A stretch of 64,000 nucleotides of DNA from Dyadobacter bucti (GCF_005869225.1 NZ_SWFP01000008.1:62001-126000); one strand, 5' to 3'. Shown: positions 34,994-43,973, counted from the stretch's first letter. The notes: a model not told the origin generated them from the letters alone. Made by a program: numbers and translations.

Positions 34994-35920
34994 TTAAAAA
35001 GAGTATAAAAATCCTATACTGAGAGCCTGGGCGAACTGTACTTTATTGCTTTGATCATCATCATAAACTACAATCGCACCAAGATTGACATTTACAAATT
35101 TATTTATCTTGGCAGTCAGCATGGCATCCAGCCGGTTGTCTATATTCAAGGGGTGTTTGATGCTTGAATACATCAGATATCGGAATTTGAGGTTAACATT
35201 TTTTGCTATGTCCTTATCAAAGTTGGCGACAATCTGCATTAAAGCTGCCTCGGTTCTTATCCTCTTGCCAATCGGAACACCATAATTCTTCTGATCCGGT
35301 GTATTAACATACAAATCTGTGTCCACCACAATAGTCTGCCTCAAAGCTCCCGGTGCAAAATCCAGGAAAAAATAAGGGACGGGACGATATTCAATACCAA
35401 TGGCCTCTGTGAGATAAGCAGGAGAGAGTATTCCGGAAACCTTTCTCTTGACATTTGCCGAATCAGGATTGGAGGAATATTCATATCCGGCACCAAACTG
35501 GGAAAGAAAGTTAATATTAGCAAACAAGCTCCATTTCTGTGTCAGTTCACGGTTGTATTTTGTGTCAAAAAAGATCCTGTCAACATTTTTTCTGCTTTGT
35601 TGCCCTTTGTTTCTGACAATACCATACTGCGACTGAAAATCATTCCTCCAGGCGTTCTTGCCGCGTTTAGTTTCATTGAGCGCATTAAAAAAAAGGCCGA
35701 GCGCCACTGAATTAACACCTCCGCCGGTCCAATTAGAGCTAAAAGAACCCTGATTCAAATTAGCGCCGAATTCAATCTTTTTCCAGGTTGTATCATTTGC
35801 TGTTTTGAGTTTTTCTTTATTCAACGAGTTGGTCAGATCAACATTATTCTGCCCAAAACCAGGAACAGCGATGACAAAAATTAAAAAGCATAGTAGGCCA
35901 CGGCGAAGTTTTTCGTTCAT
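34994..35920 (-). CDS. DUF3078 family outer-membrane protein
   Basis: A signal peptide (LLCFLIFVIAVPGFGQ) leads to a protein rich in alternating aromatic strands ending in IGFLYSF, with a C-terminal aromatic residue typical of outer-membrane beta-barrels. The N-terminal KKIEFGANLNQGSFSSNWTGGGVNS is the DUF3078 landmark, a family confined to Bacteroidota and without a known function. The ATG at 35920 (MNEKLRRG) is preferred over a TTG at 35926. It is 25 bases from mscL and 79 from the sigma factor, so it may share the latter's transcript. Confidence 0.82.
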   Translation of the reverse strand: MNEKLRRGLLCFLIFVIAVPGFGQNNVDLTNSLNKEKLKTANDTTWKKIEFGANLNQGSFSSNWTGGGVNSVALGLFFNALNETKRGKNAWRNDFQSQYGIVRNKGQQSRKNVDRIFFDTKYNRELTQKWSLFANINFLSQFGAGYEYSSNPDSANVKRKVSGILSPAYLTEAIGIEYRPVPYFFLDFAPGALRQTIVVDTDLYVNTPDQKNYGVPIGKRIRTEAALMQIVANFDKDIAKNVNLKFRYLMYSSIKHPLNIDNRLDAMLTAKINKFVNVNLGAIVVYDDDQSNKVQFAQALSIGFLYSF

Positions 35921-35999
35921 TTTCAATTTATTTGGTGAAACGTTGAGTTAAAATACTGTTATTTCTGAAAGAATTGGGGAGAGCATTTCGAGGGTATAT

Positions 36000-36587
36000 T
36001 TATATAAAGAGACGCGCTTCCAGATATCTTTTTCTCAGTTTTTCCCTGGATCTCATCAGGCGCATTTTTACCGCGCTCTCAGTAACCTTGAAAGTCAACG
36101 CTATATCCTTGATACTGAAATCATCCATGTATTTCATATACAAAAGTGCTTTTTCATCCAGGTTCAATTGTGTCAATGCGATTTTCAAACTCCTCATATC
36201 AATTTCATCAAGGTCGAAGATCGTATACATATCAAAATCATCAACAAAGTCGGCCGTTTCTCCGTGAACAGTTATGATCCGCCTTTTATTAGATCTTAAC
36301 AGATCCATGCAATGGTTGTAAGTGATTGAAAACAACCATGTTGAAAATTTGGCATCTTTCTTAAACGAGTTCATTTTACCGATCAGCTTAAGAAAAACAT
36401 CATGGGTAACATCCTCCGCTCCGGACGCATCTTTGATCAGTGCAACGCACTTCTGATAAACCTTAAAGGAATATCTTTCATATAATTTCTCGAAATAACG
36501 GTTGTCCTGAGATTCCAGGAAGAGTTTTACAAGTTCTTCGTCCGTCGAATTATGCCAGGCGTAATTGTCTGTTGATGTTGTAACCAT
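36000..36587 (-). CDS. ECF-type RNA polymerase sigma factor
   Basis: A 195-residue sigma-70 family member with region 2 (FEKLYERYSFKVYQKC, GAEDVTHDVFLKL, AKFSTWLFSITYNHCMDLLR) and region 4 (ALLYMKYMDDFSIKDIALTFKVTESAVKMRLMRSREKLRKRY). Such factors direct polymerase to a small regulon. No anti-sigma gene adjoins it, so its signal is unknown. It heads the transcript leading into DUF3078. Confidence 0.9.
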   Translation of the reverse strand: MVTTSTDNYAWHNSTDEELVKLFLESQDNRYFEKLYERYSFKVYQKCVALIKDASGAEDVTHDVFLKLIGKMNSFKKDAKFSTWLFSITYNHCMDLLRSNKRRIITVHGETADFVDDFDMYTIFDLDEIDMRSLKIALTQLNLDEKALLYMKYMDDFSIKDIALTFKVTESAVKMRLMRSREKLRKRYLEARLFI

Positions 36588-36660
36588 TCTGATATCAAAA
36601 GATCACTGATAGTGTGCGAAAAATTAAATAACGATCTTAATTTTCGTAAATATTAAAAAA

Positions 36661-36694
36661 CAACGCCTGGTATACAAATGTATACCAGGCGTTG
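36661..36694 (-). terminator. Terminator after tsf
   Basis: A perfect 16-bp inverted repeat, 36661-36676 and 36679-36694, with a minimal loop. On the minus strand the stem is followed by six T (36655-36660). It lies 28 bases past the tsf stop and separates translation genes from the ECF sigma gene. Confidence 0.85.
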
Positions 36695-36721
36695 TCAGGA
36701 ATATTTTGTTAGGCTTAACTA

Positions 36722-37558
36722 CTAAGCACCAATAGCAATACGCTTAAATGACGTAACTGTGAGCCCTTTCGCTGTTTTTTCAAGCAACTGGCGAATCGTC
36801 AGAGAAGAATCTTTTACAAACTCCTGATTCAACAAAGTATTGTCTTTGTAAAACTTCTGAAGTTTTCCCTGAGCAATTTTTTCAAGCATCGCTTCTGGCT
36901 TGCCTTCCGCTCTTGCCTGCTCTTTACCCACTTCAATTTCACGCTCAACAGTTGCAGAATCAACTTCATCCTTATCCAAAGCGATAGGTTTCATGGCAGC
37001 AATCTGCATTGCTACGTCTTTACCAAGCTCGGTAACGTCAGTTCCGTTTACTCCTCCAAACGCTACCAATACGCCCAATTTACCATTTGAGTGGATGTAA
37101 GGGACAACCTGATCAGCAGTTACATTTTCGTAGGCAGTGATTTCAAGTTTTTCGCCCAGCTTGCCAACCAGATCAACGATATGCTCGCTAACAGGACGGC
37201 CATCTGCCAAAGGAGAAGAAAGCAAAGTTTCTTTATCAGAAATATTGTCTGCAACTGCTTTGTCAAGAATGCTTTGCGCAAGATTCTTGAAATCCTCGAC
37301 ATTGGAAACCGGTTCAGTTTCGCAAGCCAATGCAACCAGTTTTCCGTTTGTTCCGTCTTCGCTGATTTTAACCAAAACCGTTCCTTCGGACACAGCGTTA
37401 TCTGCACGTTTGGCAGCTACTTTCTGACCTTGTTTACGTAGAATATCAACGGCCTTGTCAAAATCACCATCAGCTTCCTGAAGTGCTTTTTTACAATCCA
37501 TCATGCCCGCGCCAGTCATTTGGCGGAGTTTGTTTACATCTTGTGCGGTAATTGCCAT
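36722..37558 (-). CDS. tsf: Elongation factor Ts
   Basis: EF-Ts recycles GDP-bound EF-Tu. 278 residues. N-terminal VNKLRQMTGAGMMDCKKALQEADGDFDKAVDILRKQG is the UBA-like module in full; the core domain with VALACETEPVSNVEDF and the KLGEKLEI stretch follows. The gene is separated from rpsB by 187 bases containing a terminator-like hairpin. Confidence 0.96.
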   Translation of the reverse strand: MAITAQDVNKLRQMTGAGMMDCKKALQEADGDFDKAVDILRKQGQKVAAKRADNAVSEGTVLVKISEDGTNGKLVALACETEPVSNVEDFKNLAQSILDKAVADNISDKETLLSSPLADGRPVSEHIVDLVGKLGEKLEITAYENVTADQVVPYIHSNGKLGVLVAFGGVNGTDVTELGKDVAMQIAAMKPIALDKDEVDSATVEREIEVGKEQARAEGKPEAMLEKIAQGKLQKFYKDNTLLNQEFVKDSSLTIRQLLEKTAKGLTVTSFKRIAIGA

Positions 37559-37663
37559 GATTTGCTTTAATATGATTTAATATTATTTTGAATGAAAACG
37601 ACCTTTACTATTGCATTATCAAATAGTTATGAAATCCGTTTTCCAATTGAATTTTAAAAAACT

Positions 37664-37693
37664 GTAGCCCATAGCAAAAAGGCTATGGGCTAC
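37664..37693 (-). terminator. Terminator or attenuator between rpsB and tsf
   Basis: A perfect 12-bp inverted repeat GTAGCCCATAGC/GCTATGGGCTAC (37664-37675, 37682-37693). On the minus strand it is followed by a T-run. It lies 53 bases past the rpsB stop and would uncouple tsf from rpsB unless read through. Confidence 0.8.
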
Positions 37694-37745
37694 TTTTATC
37701 TGTCAGACAGGAAAGGTTACTGGAACCAAGTCCATATCGCCCTAA

Positions 37746-38567
37746 TTACTCTTCATCAACAGCACTTGTCTCTTCTGCTACTTCCGCACGTGGTGCAGGA
37801 GCCGCTTCTTCACCGCCTTTGTCAACCTGACGTTTGGCTTCTTCTTCTTCTACAAGGCGCTGATCGTCTTTATCTTGCTTGCGTTCCATCAAACCTTCTT
37901 CGATCGCTTTTCCGATAGCCAAAGTGATCAATGAGATAGCCTTGTAAGCATCGTCATTACTTGGGATCGGGAAGTCAACCAGTTCAGGGTTTGAGTTGGT
38001 GTCACAGATTGCAAAGATGGGTATGTTCAATCTTTTTGCTTCTGCAACTGCAATGTGCTCGCGTTTTACATCAACGATGAAAAGGGCAGCAGGAAGACGG
38101 GTCAGGTCAGCTACACCACCTAACACTCTTTCCAGTTTATCCTTTTCACGTGTAAGCATCAGGCGTTCTCTCTTCGCTATATTGCTAACCGTGGTTTCGT
38201 CTTTAAGCATCTTCTCAAGAGTCTGCATTTTTTTCAAAGACTTGCGAATTGTGCCGAAGTTTGTAAGCATACCACCTAACCAGCGATCAGTCACGTAAGG
38301 CATTTTAAGGCGTTTCGCCTCTTCCGTTACGATTTCCTGAGCTTGTTTTTTAGTAGCAACAAACATGATCTTACGTCCTGAACGAACGATCTGCTTCAAA
38401 GCGGCCTCAGCCTGATCGATGCAGCTCAAAGTTTTGTTCAGGTCAATGATGTGGATACCGTTCTTCTCCATGAAGATGTATGGAGCCATACGTGGATCCC
38501 ACTTGCGGGTAAGGTGACCAAAGTGGACACCTGCATCCAATAGTTCTTTATATTCTAATTGTGCCAT
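37746..38567 (-). CDS. rpsB: 30S ribosomal protein S2
   Basis: S2 sits on the back of the small subunit and binds S1. 273 residues. Landmarks: LLDAGVHFGHLTRKWDPRM, KIMFVATKKQAQEIV, RWLGGMLTNF, ICDTNSNPELVDFPIPSNDDA. The last 50 residues form an acidic/Ala-Pro-Glu tail (EEAAPAPRAEVAEETS) beyond the fold core. Confidence 0.96.
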   Translation of the reverse strand: MAQLEYKELLDAGVHFGHLTRKWDPRMAPYIFMEKNGIHIIDLNKTLSCIDQAEAALKQIVRSGRKIMFVATKKQAQEIVTEEAKRLKMPYVTDRWLGGMLTNFGTIRKSLKKMQTLEKMLKDETTVSNIAKRERLMLTREKDKLERVLGGVADLTRLPAALFIVDVKREHIAVAEAKRLNIPIFAICDTNSNPELVDFPIPSNDDAYKAISLITLAIGKAIEEGLMERKQDKDDQRLVEEEEAKRQVDKGGEEAAPAPRAEVAEETSAVDEE

Positions 38568-38771
38568 TACAGATTAATGTTAGAATGTTTTTTTTGAAAT
38601 TACGCAGCACGAAGCATCGGGCACGATAAGCTACGTCTGGACAATTTTTTGTCATTAGTTGCGGTCCGCCGCGCGGTCATTTGTCGTCGCTTATTGTCAG
38701 GTCTTGTTTTAAGATGGAAAACAGTAAATGACGATATCTGACCATCAATGACCAAAAGTGACGGTTTGATA
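38568..38771 (-). other. Long spacer between rpsI and rpsB
   Basis: 204 bases lie between two ribosomal protein genes on the same strand. They contain no supported ORF, no clear terminator and no perfect TAnnTTTG box. There is a GC-rich patch with CCGCGCGG and a short inverted repeat GACAA/TTGTC around 38639-38652. A leader RNA for rpsB is possible but unproven. Confidence 0.3.
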
Positions 38772-39158
38772 TTAACGTTTCGAGAACTGGAATCTCTTAC
38801 GAGCCTTAGCGCGTCCGTATTTCTTACGTTCAACCATTCGAGGGTCACGGGTAAGGAATCCTTCTTTTTTCAACGCCCCACGGAATTCTCCGTTATATTC
38901 GCAAAGCGCACGTGAAACAGCCATACGGATTGCTTCCGCCTGTCCTGATATACCGCCGCCTCTTACATTCACTTTAAGATCATAACCATTGCCTCCGCTG
39001 ATGACGGCAAAAGGCTGCTGAAGAACGATCTGGTGAACTTCGAAAGGGAAATATTCTTTGTAATCGCGTCCGTTTACCTTGATATCTCCTTTGCCTGGCG
39101 TCATATAGATACGGGCCACAGCTGTTTTTCTTCTACCTATTGTGTTGATAACTTCCAT
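38772..39158 (-). CDS. rpsI: 30S ribosomal protein S9
   Basis: S9 has 128 residues with the signatures GRRKTAVARIYMTPGKGDIKVNGRDYKEYF, GGGISGQAEAIRMAVSRAL and the C-terminal LTRDPRMVERKKYGRAKARKRFQFSKR that reaches the P site. It is 3 bases from rplM, the normal rplM-rpsI pair. Confidence 0.97.
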   Translation of the reverse strand: MEVINTIGRRKTAVARIYMTPGKGDIKVNGRDYKEYFPFEVHQIVLQQPFAVISGGNGYDLKVNVRGGGISGQAEAIRMAVSRALCEYNGEFRGALKKEGFLTRDPRMVERKKYGRAKARKRFQFSKR

Positions 39159-39161
39159 GAA

Positions 39162-39605
39162 TTACAACTGGATTTCTTTTGGTTGTTGAGCGCTGTGCGG
39201 ATGTTCTGCAGCAGCATATACAAACAGATTAGTAAACAAACGACGTCCCAAACGATTTTTTGGAAGCATACCTCTTACTGCTTTCTCAATCACACGCTCT
39301 GGGTGTTTTTCGAGCAACTCACGGGGAGTTTGAAAACGTTGACCTCCCGGATAGCCAGTGTGACGAACATAGATTTTGTCGGTCATCTTCTTTCCTGTCA
39401 ACTTAATTTTGTCGGCGTTGATAATGATAACATTATCACCACAGTCCACATGAGGAGTGTAACTTGCCTTGTGCTTGCCTCTGATAATTTTAGCAACTTC
39501 ACTGGCCAAACGACCTAAAATTGCATCCTGAGCATCCACAACAACCCACTCCTTGTTCACTGTGTTTTTGTTCGCCGAGATGGTTTTGTAGCTTAACGTA
39601 TCCAC
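39162..39605 (-). CDS. rplM: 50S ribosomal protein L13
   Basis: L13 is an early assembly protein of the large subunit. 147 residues with WVVVDAQDAILGRLASEVAKI, GDNVIIINADKIKLTGKK, YVRHTGYPGG and GMLPKNRLGR. The frame extends upstream to TTG at 39614, but the family starts at DTLSYKTISANK, so the GTG at 39605 (coding the initiator before DTLSYK) is the likely start. Confidence 0.95.
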   Translation of the reverse strand: MDTLSYKTISANKNTVNKEWVVVDAQDAILGRLASEVAKIIRGKHKASYTPHVDCGDNVIIINADKIKLTGKKMTDKIYVRHTGYPGGQRFQTPRELLEKHPERVIEKAVRGMLPKNRLGRRLFTNLFVYAAAEHPHSAQQPKEIQL

Positions 39606-39678
39606 GATTAACAAAAAATTTAATTGATTTTCAATAATTTACACTGTAACAAGACAGTCCCATCGCAAAATGGGAGTG

Positions 39679-39709
39679 CAAATATAGAGTTTAACAAATT
39701 GAATTACAA
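39679..39709 (-). promoter_or_regulatory. rplM-rpsI promoter
   Basis: On the minus strand TTG (39707-39709), a 20-base spacer and TATATTTG (39679-39686) match the Bacteroidota -33/-7 layout. It lies 74 bases before the rplM GTG. A small hairpin TCCCAT/ATGGGA (39658-39663, 39670-39675) follows in the leader and could take part in control. Confidence 0.6.
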
Positions 39710-39797
39710 GTATGTCTAAGATATTTCGGCATCCGGACCGCATTGGAGAGGATTGTCCGGGTGCTCATCTCTGCTATTTTGGCAGGCATACCTTTAT

Positions 39798-40505
39798 TTA
39801 CTCAAACAAACGGAAACACAACGCCACGTAAGGTATCGAATAAACATTCGAAAACCGCCGCTGACGGTTATCAAGATAAACGGGGCTATTCTCCACGGAT
39901 TTGGTGGTATAAGCTTGCCTGCCATATATGTAAGCCAGCTTTATCCCAACTTTCTTTGTGATCCAAATCCTCGCATAAATTTCCGATTGCCCGCTGTGCC
40001 TCCGCAGAAGAAGTGGAAGCAGGTTCAAATTGGCGGGCATTGTGGAGACATACTTATTATAATATGCAGATCCTATACCGGTAGTGTCTGCCGTGTTTTT
40101 CCGATAAATAGCGCGCCGGGCTGATCCGTAAGCCAGATTACCAAGATCTGTGCTAGCTCCGAAGTTCACCCTCCCGAATTTCAAATTTACGCCCAAAACA
40201 AACCCTATACCATTGGAAGAAAGCGCATTATATTGAAGTGTGTCTCTCGGAAAATCTGTTTTTTGCGAAAAAAGCTCCGAATTCCCGGCATAATATCCCC
40301 ATGCCCTGATACCCAGCATAGCCTGCAGCCATGGCATTCCACGCACGCCGAGCTCTTCGTGATAAGTGATCCCCGGCGTCCATGATTTGCCTCTCAACCC
40401 GGCCCCCACATCAATTCCGGCACCGGAACTAAGCTGATACTGCCCCTGGGATGTCGTAAATTTCAAAATCATGATAGTAAACAAAGCTAATTGTATCGTT
40501 TTCAT
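39798..40505 (-). CDS. Predicted outer-membrane beta-barrel protein, function unknown
   Basis: A protein of 235 residues with a signal peptide (about 1-21, ending TTSQG) and alternating hydrophobic strands: ISSGAGIDVGAGL-type glycine-rich repeats, GIGFVLGVNLKFG, KVGIKLAYIYG, and a last strand VALCFRLFE. This fits a small eight-stranded porin-like fold. No family is recognised. It is transcribed away from DUF1080 and stands alone. Confidence 0.65.
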   Translation of the reverse strand: MKTIQLALFTIMILKFTTSQGQYQLSSGAGIDVGAGLRGKSWTPGITYHEELGVRGMPWLQAMLGIRAWGYYAGNSELFSQKTDFPRDTLQYNALSSNGIGFVLGVNLKFGRVNFGASTDLGNLAYGSARRAIYRKNTADTTGIGSAYYNKYVSTMPANLNLLPLLLRRHSGQSEIYARIWITKKVGIKLAYIYGRQAYTTKSVENSPVYLDNRQRRFSNVYSIPYVALCFRLFE

Positions 40506-40643
40506 AGAATTAAATGATATTATTGACTTTTGACAAAAACCACTCGCTCCACAAGCGAAATGTCATTTAGACGTCGGCTTTTGAAAAAGTCACACTGAAA
40601 ATCATTTTTCCTAAATCTCTTTAACAAATAAGTATCCTTTCAG

Positions 40644-41375
40644 ATGAAGAACATTCGCCCACTTCCCAGCTTACCTGCACTACTGATGCTGCTCGCATTG
40701 TTTTTTTTAAACGGCCCTGCACCCCGGGCACAGGGATTTGAAATGCTTTCCTTCAAACCTCTTTTCAATGGTAAAAATCTCGATGGCTGGGTCGACGTGA
40801 ATACATCCAAGGAGACCTGGAAAGTAAAAAATGGCACATTAATATGCTCCGGGAAGCCTATAGGGGTAATGCGCTCCGATCGCCAATATGAAAATTTCAT
40901 ATTAGAGGTAGAATGGAAACACATGGAGGCAGGCGGCAATTCCGGCATTTTTGTATGGAGCGAAGGCACGCCGCAGGAACACGATCCGCTTACAAAAGCC
41001 ATAGAAGTGCAAATGCTGGAACTCGACTATGCAAGGCAGCACAACGCAACGGATGACTATGTTCACGGAGAACTTTTCCCAACGATGGGCATGACGGCCG
41101 TTCCTGATAACCCGAGGGGTATCAGGAGCAAATCCATTGAAAAGAGATGTAAAGGAAAAGGCGAGTGGAACAAGTATGTGGTGGTTTGTGTAGACGGAAC
41201 GGTCAAGCTGTCGGTCAATGGAAAATTCGTCAACGGGCTCCGTGGGTCAGAACGCAAAAAGGGATATATATGCCTGGAGGCCGAGGGTGCTGAAATTCAT
41301 TTTCGGAATATGCGTATACTTGAACTGCCTTCCGGCGTGACGAGTGCCGAGCAAACCGCTCCTTTGGTAAATTGA
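40644..41375 (+). CDS. DUF1080 family secreted protein (3-keto-disaccharide hydrolase type)
   Basis: The product has 243 residues: a signal peptide to about 30, then a concanavalin-like beta-sandwich with the DUF1080 landmarks FKPLFNGKNLDGW, KVKNGTLIC, NFILEVEWKHMEAGGNSGIFVW, AIEVQMLE and GEWNKYVVVCVDGTVKLSVNGKFV. Some members hydrolyse 3-keto sugars; others bind carbohydrate. It is common in Planctomycetota and Bacteroidota near glycan modules. The region at 57-63 kb has other genes of this habit. Confidence 0.87.
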   Translation: MKNIRPLPSLPALLMLLALFFLNGPAPRAQGFEMLSFKPLFNGKNLDGWVDVNTSKETWKVKNGTLICSGKPIGVMRSDRQYENFILEVEWKHMEAGGNSGIFVWSEGTPQEHDPLTKAIEVQMLELDYARQHNATDDYVHGELFPTMGMTAVPDNPRGIRSKSIEKRCKGKGEWNKYVVVCVDGTVKLSVNGKFVNGLRGSERKKGYICLEAEGAEIHFRNMRILELPSGVTSAEQTAPLVN

Positions 41376-41429
41376 TTTGTAGAGCTGGCATTCCGATCAT
41401 AAATTGAGGACATATTTATTTTCTCCTGT

Positions 41430-42233
41430 ATGAAAATCTCATTTATTGGTTCAGGAAATGTGGCCTGGCATCTCGCACAGGCTTTCGAGGATGCCGGACA
41501 CTGGATTTGTGAAATATACAGCCGCGACACGCAGAAAGCCCGCCAGCTGGCATCTTATCTGTATGATACCAATATTCAGCCCGATCTTAATTTCTCTGAA
41601 AGCGAGGCGGATGTGATCGTTATAGCCGTCACCGACGATGCGATCGAAAGTATTATCGAGAGGGTCGTTTTACCTGAGGGCGTTATCCTTGTTCACACTT
41701 CCGGTGCGAAATCACTGGCGGATTTTCAGAACCTGATTGAAATTTACAGCGACGTATATGTCCATACCGGTGTTTTTTACCCGCTGCAGACTTTTACAAA
41801 AGGCGTGGAAATGGATTATACAGAATTGCCGTTTTGTATTGAGTCAAAAAACGAGCTAATTGAAAACAAGCTTCTGCAACTTGCCCAGAGCGTGAGCAAT
41901 AATGTCAGCCGTATGGATTCAGATGAAAGGTTCATCCTTCATGTAGCGGCCGTTTTTGCGAGTAATTTCACAAATTACCTGCTGGGTATTTCCCACGCTT
42001 TGCTCGAACATGAGCAACTGAATTTTGATCTGCTCAAACCGCTCATCCGAACTACGATTGAAAAAGCTTTGCAGTCCGATGATCCGGCCCTCGGGCAAAC
42101 CGGCCCCGCACGGCGCGGAGACTGGAAGACCACCGCACATCATCTCGAATACCTGCAGGAAACAAACTCCGACTGGACCGAAATTTACAGGCTCATGACT
42201 GACAAAATAAGAAACCTGCACATCTCTAAATAG
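41430..42233 (+). CDS. Rossmann-like/DUF2520 domain protein
   Basis: 267 residues: an N-terminal NAD(P)-binding Rossmann fold (ISFIGSGNVAWHLAQAFEDAG), the strand DVIVIAVTDDAIE, and a helical DUF2520 C-terminal domain with HTGVFYPLQTF and FASNFTNYLLGISHALL, as in the 6-phosphogluconate dehydrogenase superfamily. Function unknown. It begins 54 bases after DUF1080 on the same strand. Confidence 0.85.
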   Translation: MKISFIGSGNVAWHLAQAFEDAGHWICEIYSRDTQKARQLASYLYDTNIQPDLNFSESEADVIVIAVTDDAIESIIERVVLPEGVILVHTSGAKSLADFQNLIEIYSDVYVHTGVFYPLQTFTKGVEMDYTELPFCIESKNELIENKLLQLAQSVSNNVSRMDSDERFILHVAAVFASNFTNYLLGISHALLEHEQLNFDLLKPLIRTTIEKALQSDDPALGQTGPARRGDWKTTAHHLEYLQETNSDWTEIYRLMTDKIRNLHISK

Positions 42234-42237
42234 TGAT

Positions 42238-42271
42238 TTTGCTCGCTCTGAAAAAAGTTAGGCTATATTTG
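42238..42271 (+). promoter_or_regulatory. Promoter of the kdsC-like gene
   Basis: TTTG at 42238-42241, 22 bases, then TATATTTG at 42264-42271, matching the -33/-7 pattern. The start codon of the next gene is 24 bases further, so the leader is short. Confidence 0.55.
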
Positions 42272-42294
42272 CAAGAACCACAATTTTATCATGC

Positions 42295-42816
42295 ATGGAT
42301 TCTAAACTGGCAGACCGTTTTAAACGTATCACCACTTTTATTTTCGATATCGATGGTGTAATGACTGATGGAAGCGTGATTGCGCTCGAAAGCGGAGAAC
42401 AACCCCGGATTTTCAATGTGAAAGACGGATATGGTATCAACCGCGCGATCAGAATGGGGTACAAAGTAGCTATTATATCCGCCCAAAATCAGGTTGGCGT
42501 CCGCAGACGTCTGGAATATCTCGGTGTTTCCGATATTTTCATCGGTACTTCTCCCGATGGCAAGCTGCCTGTTTTCAAAAAATATCTGGCCGAGACCGGC
42601 CTTTCCGAAGACGAAATCGTATTCATGGGCGACGATCTGCCTGATTACGAAGTCATGCGCACGTCGGTACTTGCTGCCTGCCCTGCCGATTCAGTTGAGG
42701 AAATCCTGGAACTATCCGATTACATATCCCCTAAAAAAGGCGGTCATGGCGCAGTTCGCGATCTGATCGAGCAGGTAATGAAGGTTCAGGGAAAATGGAT
42801 GAGTTGGTTTGAGTAA
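42295..42816 (+). CDS. kdsC: HAD-type phosphatase, KdsC family (3-deoxy-D-manno-octulosonate 8-phosphate phosphatase)
   Basis: KdsC removes phosphate from KDO-8-P during LPS core synthesis. 173 residues with no cap domain. Catalytic motif FDIDGVMTDGS (nucleophile D, acid D), then IRMGYKVAIISAQ, and the metal site MGDDLPDYEVM. The short length and motif order are those of KdsC, although other C0-type HAD enzymes look alike. Own promoter upstream; it overlaps the acyltransferase. Confidence 0.85.
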   Translation: MDSKLADRFKRITTFIFDIDGVMTDGSVIALESGEQPRIFNVKDGYGINRAIRMGYKVAIISAQNQVGVRRRLEYLGVSDIFIGTSPDGKLPVFKKYLAETGLSEDEIVFMGDDLPDYEVMRTSVLAACPADSVEEILELSDYISPKKGGHGAVRDLIEQVMKVQGKWMSWFE

Positions 42817-43960
42817 AACGAGGGAAACATCCCGAGCAGAATTAGTGGAAAAAAAGCGTTACTTCCCAAACCTGAATGGCATCCGGTGCATTGCAGCTCT
42901 CTTAGTGGTTTTTCATCATCTGGAACAGGCTAAACATGCTTTGGGAATTCCGAATTTCTATGAATTACCGATTGTACAGCACGCGGGACGACTAGGTGTA
43001 GGGCTGTTTTTTGTCCTGAGCGGCTTTTTGATCACTTATTTACTGCTGGAAGAAAGAGGCCGGTTCGGGAACGTTGATACCGGAAAATTCTATCTGCGCA
43101 GGATTTTTCGCATCTGGCCCATCTATTTTTTGATCATCGGACTGTCTTTTCTAGTATTTCCGCACATCAGCTTAATGGATTTTCCAGGCACTGATGAAAA
43201 GTTGCAGGTACACGCGGCCGAAAGACTCACGCTACTTCTATTGGTTTTACCAAATTTTGCATTCGTCCTTTATGATCTGCCCTACTGGTGCGCCCAAACC
43301 TGGTCAATTGGGGTGGAAGAGCAATTCTACTACCTGTGGCCCTGGCTGATCAAATATCCTAAAAAACGTATCCCGATACTTATTTTCTTTCTGGCAATTA
43401 CTGCTGCAATTCTCCTCCTCGGCCTTGAGTTGGTTGATGTTTCCGAAGAGACGAGAAGTACGATGATCAGTACCTTTCTGGGCCAGTTCAGAATACAGAC
43501 AATGGCGCTGGGCGGACTTTGCGCGTGGCTGGTATACAATCAGAAAACTCATATCCTGGACTTTATTTTCAGAAAGGATGTACAGGTTATTGCTTATCTG
43601 ATCCTGCTTGTCCTATTCTTTTCAGGCGTGCATTTCACAGGATTCCTGGAAGTATATGCCGTTTTCTTTGCGTTTTTTGTCTTAAATGTTTCCTGCAATC
43701 CCGATACGCTGATCAGTCTGGAGAATCCGTTTATGCATCATATCGGTAAAATCTCCTATGGATTATATCTCTACCACGTAGCGGTCATTGTACTGGTAAT
43801 CAACCTATTGATCACCTTTTCTCCTGAATGGGGAGGACCGGTTTACCAAATCGTGCTTTATGTTCTAAGCGTTGCAGCATCCGTTTTGGTTGCCACTTTG
43901 TCGTACAATTATATCGAAAAACCGCTGCTGGCCTTTAAGGACAAGCGTTTCGGACGCTAA
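42809..43960 (+). CDS. Acyltransferase family 3 membrane protein
   Basis: This 383-residue integral membrane protein has about ten helices. Landmarks of the family: FPNLNGIRCIAALLVVFHH with the conserved histidine pair, GVGLFFVLSGFLITYLLL, FYLRRIFRIWPIYFLI and WSIGVEEQFYYLWPW. Such enzymes O-acetylate or acylate cell-surface sugars. The only start near the KdsC stop is TTG at 42809, giving an 8-base overlap with kdsC and suggesting coupled translation and a role in surface glycan change. Confidence 0.85.
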   Translation: MSKTRETSRAELVEKKRYFPNLNGIRCIAALLVVFHHLEQAKHALGIPNFYELPIVQHAGRLGVGLFFVLSGFLITYLLLEERGRFGNVDTGKFYLRRIFRIWPIYFLIIGLSFLVFPHISLMDFPGTDEKLQVHAAERLTLLLLVLPNFAFVLYDLPYWCAQTWSIGVEEQFYYLWPWLIKYPKKRIPILIFFLAITAAILLLGLELVDVSEETRSTMISTFLGQFRIQTMALGGLCAWLVYNQKTHILDFIFRKDVQVIAYLILLVLFFSGVHFTGFLEVYAVFFAFFVLNVSCNPDTLISLENPFMHHIGKISYGLYLYHVAVIVLVINLLITFSPEWGGPVYQIVLYVLSVAASVLVATLSYNYIEKPLLAFKDKRFGR

Positions 43961-43973
43961 CAACCTCAGCTCC

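Noticed and set aside
38600..38848. 82-codon open frame on the minus strand between rpsB and rpsI
   Set aside because: It lies out of frame over the 3' end of rpsI and in the spacer, has low-complexity composition and no recognisable motif.
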